In this document: positions 35,001 to 43,617 of the stretch, in pieces | Numbering within the stretch: the first letter of the stretch is position 1 | Layout: every line of letters begins with the position of its first letter | From: CAZSRX01 sp964609675 [NCBI: uncultured Bacteroidota bacterium] | GTDB lineage: Bacteria; CLD3; SB21 | Length of the DNA: 64,000 nt | Assembly: GCA_964609675.1 (NCBI GenBank) | Contig: CAZSRX010000011.1 | Span: 30,526-94,525, forward strand | Direction of reading: 5' to 3' | Program-made: the position numbers and the translations under genes | The notes under the pieces: generated by a model | What the model saw: the letters and a program-made list of their open reading frames with translations, nothing else | What the model was told of the DNA's origin: nothing | The model's database searches: none

Positions 35001-35481
35001 AATTGAATTCGCAGATGGTGCGTAAATAACTGGATTGGTATTCCCATCCGAATGTGCTTAACCGTGGTCTTTCGGATTCTTTTCCCTCAAAATGAGCGAA
35101 TGTATAATTCTTCCAGTCCGGCGTACAAATGAATAATAAATGTTCGTGTGGGAATGTTTTGTGACCCTTGGCGCCTCTTTTCAGAGGCCTCAGAGCACGG
35201 ATGATCGTACGTAATTCCGTTATGTATAATTGACTGGATTGCAGTTTGATAATGAAAATGCCCCATGGCTGATCCTGAGCCATTGGTTTCAATTGTAAGA
35301 TGGAAGAACCGCGTAATTGTTCAGGTTTTAAACCGATATCGGAGGGAAACCAGTCATAGGTTAGGTCTTCAAAAGCTAAATCCGCGGGGAGAGGCCAGTT
35401 CAATTCTTGCTGAAGAAATTGTAAAAACGATTTATCATCGGAGACGTTTTGTATGGATTGAATAGGTATTGGATTCATCAA
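32095..35481 (-). CDS. Eco57I-like N6-adenine DNA methyltransferase (large restriction-type)
   Basis: 1128 residues. The SAM-binding motif I is DLAIGSGAYPVRMM (about residue 440) and the catalytic motif IV is NPPYLRQ (about 675), with FYTHPVEVELMCKESL before them, the order of gamma-class Eco57I/PglX-type enzymes that make N6-methyladenine. The first about 330 residues include WGIFIIKLQS...LYITELRTIIRAL, possibly a nuclease- or DNA-binding-like fold, though no certain PD-(D/E)XK set can be seen. The C-terminal 350 residues resemble a target-recognition region. It pairs with the PLD-helicase at 37088-40138, from which it is separated by a toxin-antitoxin pair. Probably sequence-specific modification in an anti-phage system. 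Confidence 0.85.
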   Translation of the reverse strand: MMNPIPIQSIQNVSDDKSFLQFLQQELNWPLPADLAFEDLTYDWFPSDIGLKPEQLRGSSILQLKPMAQDQPWGIFIIKLQSSQLYITELRTIIRALRPLKRGAKGHKTFPHEHLLFICTPDWKNYTFAHFEGKESERPRLSTFGWEYQSSYLRTICEFNLTALRMPEADLMGIAPTAWLQQWSKAFEIKSVTDQFYDELKKVFNEVQQFVSGILEEEKRAFTQLIINRLLFLKFLERKGWLFVNETDTISERHQYLSRQRQRWGEQNQWDQFFYHLFFKGLNRISVAGTYELTDAISDMIGHVPYLNGGLFEKSKTWNDKAVKVDNRLFDIIFERLLNRYNFTIQENTPFDVEVALNPDLLGYAYEELIAERHGQGAFYTHPVEVELMCKESLKTYLEEHTNIDREAIARLIDIPNSDKLSEEEALTIYKILYHVKILDLAIGSGAYPVRMMQILVGIYEKLADKLSSGSFGMVFGSKLNSAPSKYQLKLTIIENNLYGADIDQFAVEIAKLRFWLSLVVDFDQPVNTPNDLDKIPALPNLDFKLRIGDSLVATPGKVTVTTRRQTRESKILNLDTHFNIETLDAFYDDHVKELKALKDTYFNFEQVRKERPEMLCQSKDDLRKQIADIEDNLAKAIGFSLQKKHAEEINHILWQIHFAEIFSRQQQGFDIIIANPPYLRQEKINELFDNFKMGITKDDLVKAYEELYADQDLKINKQSDLYVYFYLRGVNLLKDKGVLCFICSNSWLDVGYGKGLQEFLLRNTRVKSVFDSAKRSFEKADVNTTINVFIKDKSVSTTVTDKKKKTERIEITADHIARFVNFRKSFEESATSQNLQNLYKTDSIVSNDDYRVYPIKQKDLWQNGLEIDEDTGETSYEGDKWGGKYLRAPDIFFTILEKGKDKLVRLGDIAEIHGYIHDNNVKPHFSKVKIVLSSQSINKILILDTDNNVVLDGVNPNGNSRLIPDLVVGRTFNERFIVNYNKGKILFKRFYKIVLKNDKLVQNSALLLNSSIQILFWETEGVAEGLGALNIYERELERLHLVNPSLIKINLSKVNNIFKREIKSIFTELGFDPSIPIREQEPNPLLDRKALDDIIFDALGLTAAERKEVYYAVCELVQNRLNKAKSV

Positions 35482-35540
35482 CGACTCCTAAAGCATTTGG
35501 AGAGATTACTTTAAAGACTTCGGTTTACATTAACAGATTT

Positions 35541-36644
35541 CTAACAAGTGTTGAATTTATCTAAAATAACCGGTTGAATCAAATCCCGGCCAACAGAATA
35601 CGGTATCATTTTTTTGTGCTGAAATCGGCCAATAATGATCGCCGGATGAGTATTGAATTTTTTAGCAAAGCGAATAATATCTTTAGCAGTGAATGGCTTC
35701 TGACTTAACATTTCAAATTCTTGATGTTCTGAAAAAGTCCATTCTATTGCAAATTGATTGGCTTCATCCTCTTTAGTTTGTTCAAATGCATCATATCTAA
35801 TGTTTTCAAGGAAAACATCTTTTTTCCCGTGCAGTAATATATGACCGGCTTCATGAAAGAAAGTGAACCAAAACGTGTCATTGCGGTTATAACGTCCAGT
35901 TAATTGGATGAGAGGATATTCGTTAATCCACCTTGTTGCGCCATGAATGGGTACTTTAGGTAAACAGGGAGTATAAACCACTTTAACACCGGCATTCGCG
36001 CAAATGGATTGTAATTGCTTAAAAAAATCCGGCGGATAATCTGCCATAAGTTTTTTGATTTCCTGCAATGCGATTTTGAATTTTTTTTGTGAAAATTCTT
36101 TAACTTCTATCCCTTGCGCTATAATATCACCCCGTCGAAGCCATGCTGAAAGGGCATATGGGTTGGAACTGTGTTTTAATGAAATACGAAACTGAATTTT
36201 CAATTCTTTATTTAAATAATAATCTTCCCATGCTTTGTAATGAGCAATGGAAAAATAATTCAGTAATTCCTGCACGATGGCCGGTTTTTCCTTCACATCC
36301 TGAATCCAACCGTATTTCTGCATCATTTTTACAGGAAATCGTTTTGCCCATTCAATGGCTTGTATAAGATATTCTTGTTCCTTTAACCGCACCTTACATT
36401 CATCGTACTGTCTTTGGCGGTTTAGCCAATAATGCGCGGGGATTTTCAGCACTTTTTCAAACTGAACGGCCATTTCAGAAGTTATGGAACTATCTCCTTT
36501 TAAGATAGCCGTAATGGTTTTCTCCGGTTTACGGGTTCGTACCGCGAATTCTTTGGGACCCATTCCGATTTCTTTTAGTTTCTCTGATAAATCGGTTCCC
36601 GGATGGGTAACCGTTTGGGGTTGATATTGGTTCTCTCTCAACAT
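35541..36644 (-). CDS. HigA-type XRE regulator fused to ImmA/IrrE metallopeptidase
   Basis: Residues about 15-80 form an XRE helix-turn-helix (KEFAVRTRKPEKTITAILKG) of the HigA antitoxin type; residues about 225-300 carry a zinc peptidase with FTFFHEAGHILLHG, the HExxH of ImmA/IrrE, and a following acidic EDEANQFA helix that supplies the third ligand. Length 367. AAGGA sits six bases before the ATG at 36644, which is preferred to a start further upstream. The HigB-like toxin gene ends 10 bp upstream. Expected to repress its own operon and hold the toxin; the protease domain may release it on stress or infection. Confidence 0.85.
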   Translation of the reverse strand: MLRENQYQPQTVTHPGTDLSEKLKEIGMGPKEFAVRTRKPEKTITAILKGDSSITSEMAVQFEKVLKIPAHYWLNRQRQYDECKVRLKEQEYLIQAIEWAKRFPVKMMQKYGWIQDVKEKPAIVQELLNYFSIAHYKAWEDYYLNKELKIQFRISLKHSSNPYALSAWLRRGDIIAQGIEVKEFSQKKFKIALQEIKKLMADYPPDFFKQLQSICANAGVKVVYTPCLPKVPIHGATRWINEYPLIQLTGRYNRNDTFWFTFFHEAGHILLHGKKDVFLENIRYDAFEQTKEDEANQFAIEWTFSEHQEFEMLSQKPFTAKDIIRFAKKFNTHPAIIIGRFQHKKMIPYSVGRDLIQPVILDKFNTC

Positions 36645-36654
36645 GATCAATCCT

Positions 36655-36987
36655 TCAATGATAATCAATTATTTCTAATATTTCGACTCCATGAATTTCA
36701 ACCCATAGATACTGTCCGTGAGTATCGGTTGGAATCGGGTTTTCATGCGGTTCAAAAATCAATCGGTACGGCTGGTCGAGATCGCATGCCCATTTGCCTT
36801 TACGGTTTTGTACTAATTCATGAAAATGACCTGGCGCATATCTCAAATCTTCAAGGGATTCTGCGGCTTTCAACTGATCTAATCGTTGTTTTAAGACCTT
36901 TGCCCGTTTGTTACCGTATTTCCGCTTTAATGCGCGGTCATCGTTAGCCAATTCTTTTAGTTTATCTATTTTAAAGGTAATGTTCAT
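36655..36987 (-). CDS. HigB/RelE-like toxin
   Basis: 110 residues from the ATG at 36987 (MNITFKIDKLKELANDDRAL). The small RelE-like fold pattern is present: YGNKRAKVLKQRLDQLKAAESLEDL, a conserved PGHFHELVQNRKGKWACDLDQPYRLIFEP block typical of the HigB-like 'killer' family, and an end strand EIHGVEILEIIDYH. Expected ribosome-dependent mRNA interferase. The toxin-first order with an ImmA-containing antitoxin downstream matches known HigBA loci. The pair lies between the helicase and the methyltransferase, as if embedded in that system. Confidence 0.8.
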   Translation of the reverse strand: MNITFKIDKLKELANDDRALKRKYGNKRAKVLKQRLDQLKAAESLEDLRYAPGHFHELVQNRKGKWACDLDQPYRLIFEPHENPIPTDTHGQYLWVEIHGVEILEIIDYH

Positions 36988-37087
36988 GAAGATAAAAGTC
37001 AATATTAATTAACAGTAAGTGTTAATAATTTTTTTCATACATATTTCTCATGATTTCAACAATACAGACAAGTAATGATTTTAGCGA

Positions 37088-40000
37088 TTAGTTGATTTCC
37101 ATCCAGCAAACTAATGTTGCCTTTTCTCCTGCTAAAGCCTGCATATCGCGGAGTTTGGTTTTCACTTTGTTATGTTCGATGATTTGTAATTTCGTTTTTA
37201 ACTCATCCATGGGACGTATAACTACCCGCGGTGTATTAGCTGTGGATTGAATGATTGCATGAATTTGTTGTGTATCCTCAACAATATCGTCCGAATCAAA
37301 CGGCAGAAAATACCATCGGCATTCACCGGGAATTTTCATCTCTGAATCCGGCTTATCTTTCATTTTAGCCGATGGAAAGCGGAAACAGGCGAAAAGACCC
37401 CGGCTATCAATGGAAGTTTGCTTTCCGCTGAATAATCTTCTGGGCATAAAGGGTAATTGATTATTTAAAACAGGATTATTTTTCTTAACATCTTCAAAGA
37501 TTAGGCGCATTTGTTCATCGAATGACATAACCCCGTTGTACGACACATTGAAATTTCGTAATGCTTCGTAATCATCATCCGGCGTTAGAAGTTGTTTGCC
37601 TTCAATGCCCATCGTTTTGGATATTCGTAATAGTTTACCGGATACTCTTTGATACAGCAACAGTAAAGAATCCAGTTCATCCGGCGGAAGAAAATTCCAG
37701 AATCGCACCTTGCAGTTATTTCGGTTGATTTTCTTTTCAATGGAAGGATCTAAACGGCGATCAACGCGCCCCAGTCGTTGCATTAATCTGACGGGATTCC
37801 AATGAAGATCATAGTTGATCAACAAATTGGAATCTTGTAAGTTTAAGCCTTCCGATAAAACATCAGTTGAAATTAATACGCGTATCGGTTTTTTTAAATA
37901 TTCTTTTAACTCATCCTCCTGACAATTATAATAGGGTGAAAAACGCTTAATGACATCATCACGGTCTTTTTTAGAAGTGCTGTCTAATTCCTCAACAACG
38001 CCCTGAATGTTCTTTTTAAGATTTTTATATAAATATCTTGCCGTATCTCGATATTGGGTAAAAATGATGACTTTCTGATTTTTCAAATCAGAATCCTGAT
38101 TCAGCAGTTCAATTAACGCGCGAAGTTTATCATCGGTTTCTTCTCTTAAATGTTCATGGATAAAACTCAGAAAATCAGCAAGTTCATCCATATCCTTATG
38201 TATGCTACCGATGATCTCATCCAATTTGAACAATTCCGGATCAATTTCATCGGCTGGAGGGGGAAGAATATCGTCTTCTTCGACATCGTCTATATCGTCT
38301 TCCTCCTGATACCGGTCTTTCCAGTGAGTTTCCACAGTTTGCCAAAACTGACCGTGTCTGAGTTTCCATTCTTCCCATTTGTCGGGACTATAATGCCGTA
38401 AAAACCTTGCATTGGAACGAAGCAAGTCTTCGCAGGATGATTCAAATGCTTTATACGACGACTCCATCCTTTTCAGCATGGTAGCACGGATCAATGAAAT
38501 AACCTGCTTTTGGCGATTCTTGATAATCGGATCGATTTGAGAATCATCCCGCTTTTTACTTTCCGTATTATAAAGTGTTAATTCTAAAAATGGATTGTCT
38601 TTACTAAACGATTCCTTTATTTGATTAAATAAATCGCCGTACACTTTTGCCAATTTATAAGCCTGAACGACCGGTTTATCTCTATCCGGGAAATAGAATT
38701 TTCTATCGTTATGACTGCTGAAGTATTGACGGGCATATTCACGGCTTCTCTGTATAACTAAAGTATTAAATAAGACGTCATCCCGCAATATTCGCTCGGC
38801 TTCTTCAACAGGAAACTCAGGAAATAAAGTTTCTTGTTCATCATCTTCAGATTTTAATCCGTGTTTAATTTCAATCGCTTTTTCTTTTTTAACAAAATAA
38901 TTTCTTGTATCACTGATGCCTAATCTCTGGAAATAATCTCGTTTCTTGCGAGTGAAATATTCCATTAAATGTAAGATATCAAACAGAGAATTATTGACTG
39001 GGGTCGCGGTCAACATAAACAATTTTTTTTTCTGATCTTTATACTCGATTAGATCAAACAATTCTTTACTACGTTGAGCGTTCGGTGTCCGGAAATGATG
39101 AGCTTCATCAATCAATATCACATCGGCTTTTTGCTGAACACTGCGAATACGATCTTTCATAACTTCCCGATGTAAATCGGTATGATTTAATATTGCGATC
39201 TGAGCACCATAAGCTTCATCCTTTTGATAACCGAGATATTGGCGTAGTCTTTTTTCCCAAACACTCTCCCGTGAAGACTTCGGCACGATTAAACAAATTC
39301 TTTTCCGTTCATATAGAAAACGTTCTATAAGCATTAACCCGATATAGGTCTTTCCAAAACCTACGCCATCGCATATCATCGAACCGCCCCATTGTTCGGC
39401 AATCCACATGGCTTGACGATAACCGTCCTTTTGCAGATCATCCAGCATTGGGTATATCTTCGATTCATTCAATTCCCAAGCGGATGTGGAAATTTCTTTA
39501 CCAAGAAAATATTCATATAAAGCTTTGGCGTACACTTCAAAAGGAGTGTATAGTTTAAGATGCGGCTCGATGACTTTTAAAATGGCATCCTGAATCGTTT
39601 CAGCTTCCTGCCAACATGTGTCATACCAAGAATTTAAAGCGTCTAATTGAAGTTTATCGGCAGTTAAAATATTTAATTCTATGTTGCGGCATAAACCGGG
39701 TTCCGTAAAGTTGCTTGATCCCACGATGCCATAATGAGATAAATGAGGCGGGTTCATTTTCATCAACATGGCTTTTGCGTGAAATTTAGCCCGAGTGTAT
39801 ACTTTTGCCTGAATGATATTATTTAATAAAGCCTGTCGTATAGCCTCTAATCCTTTTAATGAGTCATCCTTTTCTTTTTCCCGTTCAATACTTTCATCGC
39901 TATCCTTTTTAAGCGTTTCAGTCAATTCTTTCTTAGTGCGCTTAGTTGTCTCATCACCCATGAGAATACGAATGGGATTTATATTATTCCAGAAACCGTC

Positions 40001-40138
40001 CAGAGCCAGCAAAGAACCGATTTCAAAATTCCCGGTAGCAACATCCATACTTTTTGATGAGGGTAGTATTTTTTTTAAAGCTTCGAGGACAGTTTGTCCT
40101 TCACGATTATCGAGAATAGTTTTTAATGAGTGAGGCAT
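37088..40138 (-). CDS. PLD-nuclease/Snf2-type helicase fusion (restriction-like)
   Basis: 1016 residues. N-terminal phospholipase-D-like domain: KFHAKAM (about residue 120) with GSSNFT downstream, the HxK...N pattern of PLD nucleases, so possibly a DNA-cleaving domain. Helicase core: Walker A GVGFGKT (about 260), DEAH box in LIDEAHHF (about 345), motif III LTATP, and C-terminal motifs STDVLSEGLNLQ and QRLGRVDRRLD (about 790). The middle holds a very acidic loop (DDIDDVEEDD). PLD-helicase proteins of this type occur with Eco57I-like methyltransferases in restriction and DISARM-like systems. It is the first gene of the island in transcription order. Confidence 0.88.
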   Translation of the reverse strand: MPHSLKTILDNREGQTVLEALKKILPSSKSMDVATGNFEIGSLLALDGFWNNINPIRILMGDETTKRTKKELTETLKKDSDESIEREKEKDDSLKGLEAIRQALLNNIIQAKVYTRAKFHAKAMLMKMNPPHLSHYGIVGSSNFTEPGLCRNIELNILTADKLQLDALNSWYDTCWQEAETIQDAILKVIEPHLKLYTPFEVYAKALYEYFLGKEISTSAWELNESKIYPMLDDLQKDGYRQAMWIAEQWGGSMICDGVGFGKTYIGLMLIERFLYERKRICLIVPKSSRESVWEKRLRQYLGYQKDEAYGAQIAILNHTDLHREVMKDRIRSVQQKADVILIDEAHHFRTPNAQRSKELFDLIEYKDQKKKLFMLTATPVNNSLFDILHLMEYFTRKKRDYFQRLGISDTRNYFVKKEKAIEIKHGLKSEDDEQETLFPEFPVEEAERILRDDVLFNTLVIQRSREYARQYFSSHNDRKFYFPDRDKPVVQAYKLAKVYGDLFNQIKESFSKDNPFLELTLYNTESKKRDDSQIDPIIKNRQKQVISLIRATMLKRMESSYKAFESSCEDLLRSNARFLRHYSPDKWEEWKLRHGQFWQTVETHWKDRYQEEDDIDDVEEDDILPPPADEIDPELFKLDEIIGSIHKDMDELADFLSFIHEHLREETDDKLRALIELLNQDSDLKNQKVIIFTQYRDTARYLYKNLKKNIQGVVEELDSTSKKDRDDVIKRFSPYYNCQEDELKEYLKKPIRVLISTDVLSEGLNLQDSNLLINYDLHWNPVRLMQRLGRVDRRLDPSIEKKINRNNCKVRFWNFLPPDELDSLLLLYQRVSGKLLRISKTMGIEGKQLLTPDDDYEALRNFNVSYNGVMSFDEQMRLIFEDVKKNNPVLNNQLPFMPRRLFSGKQTSIDSRGLFACFRFPSAKMKDKPDSEMKIPGECRWYFLPFDSDDIVEDTQQIHAIIQSTANTPRVVIRPMDELKTKLQIIEHNKVKTKLRDMQALAGEKATLVCWMEIN

Positions 40139-40251
40139 ATACGAACCAATAAGGAGGTTGGTGTTTTTTCATAAAATAATAATGAAATTAGTTTATATTA
40201 ACAAGGTATTGATCTTTATTTTTGACACTTATCATTTTTAATATCTTATCT

Positions 40252-40396
40252 TCACTTCTCCTTCTCTTTCATCCATTCCATCGCACGCAATAAAGTCAGG
40301 GCTCTGCCTAAATCTTCGAGTTTGCCAATCTCAGCCTCAATGGATTTAAGGTGTTCTTTTTTTTTCTTCCGAGGTCATGTCTTTGGGGGACTTCAT
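40252..40396 (-). pseudogene. small helical ORF broken by A9 tract
   Basis: From the ATG at 40396 the frame reads MKSPKDMTSEEKK, then an A9 tract (on the coding strand) shifts it into TAA. With eight As it continues EHLKSIEAEIGKLEDLGRAL and LTLLRAMEWMKEKEK to a TGA at 40252-40254, a plausible 47-48-residue helical protein. It lies between the helicase and the receiver gene. Homopolymer error, phase variation or decay are all possible. Confidence 0.4.
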
Positions 40397-40434
40397 AGCT
40401 ATTTCTTAGATTGGTCTGTAGCCTAATCAGAAAG

Positions 40435-40869
40435 TTATTTGTTTTCATTTTCATCGTCCCGTTTGCTGAGGCGAAAATCGTCCTTAAGTCCGCAATGCCT
40501 TTCTATTAAATCAACATATTCTTTCGTATCAAAGGATTTGTACAATAGTTCGTCCACCAGTCCCTCTTTAATCAATTCAGGCACCCTTCCACCGTAACCG
40601 CTGATCACCACGAACCGGATATGCGGATAAGCGTTTTTTATCCTTTTCGCCATATCACAAACCTGAATCCCCACATGCTGATAATCGGTGGTAAATAACG
40701 CCACATCACCATTCAGCTTCCAGACACATTTCATGGCTTCGTCAGCATCAGTGTAAGTAAATATATTAAGCGGATAATCTTCCAGTAACCTCTCATACAC
40801 CATTAGCAGGCACAGCTCATCATCCATCATGACGATGTTCTTATAAGCGAAGTTATACAGCCGGTTCAT
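40435..40869 (-). CDS. stand-alone receiver-domain protein
   Basis: 144 residues with a CheY-like receiver: acidic pair in IVMMDDELCL, phospho-acceptor Asp in LFTTDYQHVG, Ser at the Thr/Ser switch (VVISGYGG) and Lys in LLYKSFD, so phosphorylation is possible although the surroundings diverge from typical regulators. No output domain; the tail is charged (KRDDENENK). Preceded by a gene of unknown function 33 bp upstream on the same strand. Confidence 0.75.
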   Translation of the reverse strand: MNRLYNFAYKNIVMMDDELCLLMVYERLLEDYPLNIFTYTDADEAMKCVWKLNGDVALFTTDYQHVGIQVCDMAKRIKNAYPHIRFVVISGYGGRVPELIKEGLVDELLYKSFDTKEYVDLIERHCGLKDDFRLSKRDDENENK

Positions 40870-40902
40870 TTTATATCGTACCTTTTACAATGAACATTAA
40901 AA

Positions 40903-41610
40903 TCAATGCTCATCTCGTTTATCATTTTTTTTCCTTTTTTCGGCCAATTCTATCTGATGAGATATTCTGAATAAATGCCTGATTTCTTCGTCAATTTCCT
41001 TGTACGGATCATCATCGTGATCTTGATTTTCATCTCCAGATATATTCCGTTCCGGCAATCCGGGCCCAGTTATACCCTGCTGTAAATTTTGTATAACCCG
41101 GTCATACCTGTACTTCAGTTCTTGCTTATCGAACGGCGCACTTAAAAGGCCGTTGTAGCCAATCGTTTCCCAATTCTCCGGCGGTTCGCCGTTCCAGTTT
41201 AGGCATAAATAAAATAACGGCGGTTTGGAAAAATTCGGCAAACTCACCTGTTCTTTATCATTACGGTTCGTTTGAATGACATTAACGATATGCCTGAAAT
41301 CCTGATAAAATTTCAGCAAAGGAAAATCATAACGGCCTCGCTGCCATTCCAGCACTGCGTCTATTTGAATATTCAGAAACCATGTAACATACTGCCTGTT
41401 TAATGAAATCGGACCGGTTTTGCTCTTTTCATGAAATTGATCCGTATCAAGCAGCGCCTCTTTTACGATTACCTGAATGGATTCATTTTCTTTCCTGTTA
41501 TGATCAGCAAGAAGGGCATGAAAACCACGCCTCTCAAATAATTGTTTTACATCATCATGGAAATGGTGGAAAAGTAAAATAACTGGTTTTTTATTGTCCT
41601 TTGGTTCCAT
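40903..41610 (-). CDS. unknown protein with degenerate receiver-like features
   Basis: 235 residues, no signal peptide. It starts KKPVILLFHHFHDDVKQLFERRG, like the first strand and helix of a receiver but without a clear phospho-acceptor, and the segment GYNGLLSAPFDKQELKYRYDRVI resembles the last strand-helix with KPFD changed to APFD. A highly acidic loop (DENQDHDDDPYKEIDEE) and a basic C-terminus follow. Likely a pseudo-receiver partner of the next gene; this is inference. Confidence 0.5.
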   Translation of the reverse strand: MEPKDNKKPVILLFHHFHDDVKQLFERRGFHALLADHNRKENESIQVIVKEALLDTDQFHEKSKTGPISLNRQYVTWFLNIQIDAVLEWQRGRYDFPLLKFYQDFRHIVNVIQTNRNDKEQVSLPNFSKPPLFYLCLNWNGEPPENWETIGYNGLLSAPFDKQELKYRYDRVIQNLQQGITGPGLPERNISGDENQDHDDDPYKEIDEEIRHLFRISHQIELAEKRKKNDKRDEH

Positions 41611-41740
41611 TGTTAACCGTCCCGGTTTAATGGAATGAAATAATCTAACTTAATGATACTAATATAGGGATAATTTAGATCAATTTTTTCTCAAAATTTG
41701 AGAATTTTTTTAATTTTCACGGAGTCCAACAAAAAAATAA

Positions 41741-41767
41741 AACCCCGCCTTCAGCAGACGGGGTTTC
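41741..41767 (-). terminator. intrinsic terminator of Lys/Asp-rich protein gene
   Basis: AAACCCCG (41741-41748) / CGGGGTTT (41760-41767), 11-nt loop; on the minus strand followed by TTATTTTTTT. Confidence 0.9.
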
Positions 41768-41790
41768 ATGGCAAAGTTATGAAAAAACAA

Positions 41791-43617
41791 CTATTTATTT
41801 ACATTATCGCAATTGATTAATTCATTATCGCCCACGCCCCAACCTTTGAAAGCGCCGTAACTGCCGCCGGCGTAATCTTGTTTGTAGGAGACGTAAAATA
41901 TTTTGCAGTCGCCATCGGTGGTTTTAACGGCCACGGCGCACCAGACGTACCGGTGTTCGATAAGGCCGGTGATGGCATTGCGCTGGATGGACCAATCTTT
42001 ATCATAAATCACGGCGCGTAAAGCTTTGTACCGTTCGTTCGTCCAGTCGCTCATGATTTTCTGTTCGAAGGCGGTGTTTTTCATACCCGCGGCCGGCATG
42101 CGGACTTTGTCTAACGCTTTTTGAGCGAGTTTTTTGGCGTTATTCTGCAACGTTTCCATTCCCGTGCTGGCGTCCAGATTAAATTCACCGACGGCAAGCT
42201 GTTTGATGCACTCCTTGTCCCAGAATTCAACTTTTACGGTATGATTCCGCGGGGATATTTCCGAAAGCGCTTTGGAATATTCCACACAGCCATATTGCGT
42301 GGACGTGGCCGCATCGGGCACTATCTCGAATTCGAGCCAGGTTTGCTTCTTGGCCTGTTCGGAAGCCGTAAACGAACGGGATTTTTTTTCATCGCCGTCC
42401 ACATAAATTTTCACGGTGCATTCCCAGTTATACGCGAGCGCTTCTATCGGACCCTTCAAATAAGCCATGCCGTAAATGTAATCGTTTCCGGTGAATTCCG
42501 AGGTAAACGCTTCTTCCTTTTCCGCTTTGATCACGATCGGCGATTTCGAGAAGACGATCGTGCCGACATTTTTCTTATGAATCGCGCTGGTATAAATTGA
42601 GCCGCCGATTTCTTTGTCGATAGCGTCGACGATTGTCTGGGCGTCTTTCTGAAGTTTCAGTGTTTTTGCATGATCGGGAATGACCAGTAATACTGCTTTG
42701 GCGGTCAACACACCGGCTTCCGCGGCTTCCATTGCGTTGTTCAGGTTGTTCTTTCCTTTCGCCTTCTGTGCGTAAGCTTCCTCGATTGCGCGATCGATTT
42801 CCTTCGTCAGAAACGTGTTAACATGTTCTTCAAATTTTTTATACCCTTTCATCATCGCGGTATAGCCGCCGTACTCTTCAATGGCTTTCGCTTTGAGGTC
42901 GGCGTCGGCAGCTAATAAATCATCTAATTGCTTTTTCTTTTTGGGATAATCCAATTTAACGCATTCATCGTAGAGTTTCTGAGCTTCGTCTTTTTTCTTG
43001 AACATGCCTTCCCACGCGCGGTCCAGGATATTATAAATCACCGCGTCGAACATGAAGGAAGCGTCCTGGAGCATTTTTTCGGCGTTTTGTTTGGCATTGG
43101 CTTCTTTGATTTTTACGGCAATTTGTTTTTCGTATTCGGCTAATTTCGTTTCGATTGAACTGGCATCTACATCCGGACAGGAAGTTTTCGCCTTTTTGAG
43201 CGATTCTTTGGATTTTTCAAGGGTTTCTTCGGCTTTAAAGGGATTGTTATATTCGGTCAGATACTGCTCAATCCAGTAGAGATATCCTTTTGCAATTTTG
43301 GTGTCATCACAGTCTTCGATGGATTTTCCGTCATCAACTTTCTTGGCGCCTCCGGCGGTACCGCCGCTTCCGGTGGTTGTGGTGGTGGTCGTTTTAGTTT
43401 CTTCATCTTCATTTTTGCTGTCGTCTTTTTTCTTTTTGTCGGTTTTCTTGTCGTCTTTTTTTTCTTTCTTATCCTTCTTATCTTTCTTATCCCCGTCGAC
43501 AGCTTTTTTTATTTTGTCAAATTGTGCGTGGGTGTGTGTGGCAATAGTTCCGCCCCAAAGAGCGATTACAGTCAGAGCAAGAACTGTTTTCATCCATCCG
43601 TTCTTTAAAATACCCAT
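41791..43617 (-). CDS. secreted protein with Lys/Asp low-complexity segment, unknown function
   Basis: 608 residues. Signal peptide (VLALTVIALWGGTIATHTHAQ after a basic start), then residues about 35-90 are repeats of KKDKKD-like charge blocks followed by a T7 run and Gly/Ala linker. The rest is helical (about residues 110-340, with paired Cys in IEDCDD and KTSCPDVD), then a beta region and a C-terminal Trp/Tyr-rich domain ending WGVGDNELINCDN. AAGGAG precedes the ATG and a strong terminator follows, so it is a monocistronic gene. No family recognised. Confidence 0.65.
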   Translation of the reverse strand: MGILKNGWMKTVLALTVIALWGGTIATHTHAQFDKIKKAVDGDKKDKKDKKEKKDDKKTDKKKKDDSKNEDEETKTTTTTTTGSGGTAGGAKKVDDGKSIEDCDDTKIAKGYLYWIEQYLTEYNNPFKAEETLEKSKESLKKAKTSCPDVDASSIETKLAEYEKQIAVKIKEANAKQNAEKMLQDASFMFDAVIYNILDRAWEGMFKKKDEAQKLYDECVKLDYPKKKKQLDDLLAADADLKAKAIEEYGGYTAMMKGYKKFEEHVNTFLTKEIDRAIEEAYAQKAKGKNNLNNAMEAAEAGVLTAKAVLLVIPDHAKTLKLQKDAQTIVDAIDKEIGGSIYTSAIHKKNVGTIVFSKSPIVIKAEKEEAFTSEFTGNDYIYGMAYLKGPIEALAYNWECTVKIYVDGDEKKSRSFTASEQAKKQTWLEFEIVPDAATSTQYGCVEYSKALSEISPRNHTVKVEFWDKECIKQLAVGEFNLDASTGMETLQNNAKKLAQKALDKVRMPAAGMKNTAFEQKIMSDWTNERYKALRAVIYDKDWSIQRNAITGLIEHRYVWCAVAVKTTDGDCKIFYVSYKQDYAGGSYGAFKGWGVGDNELINCDNVNK

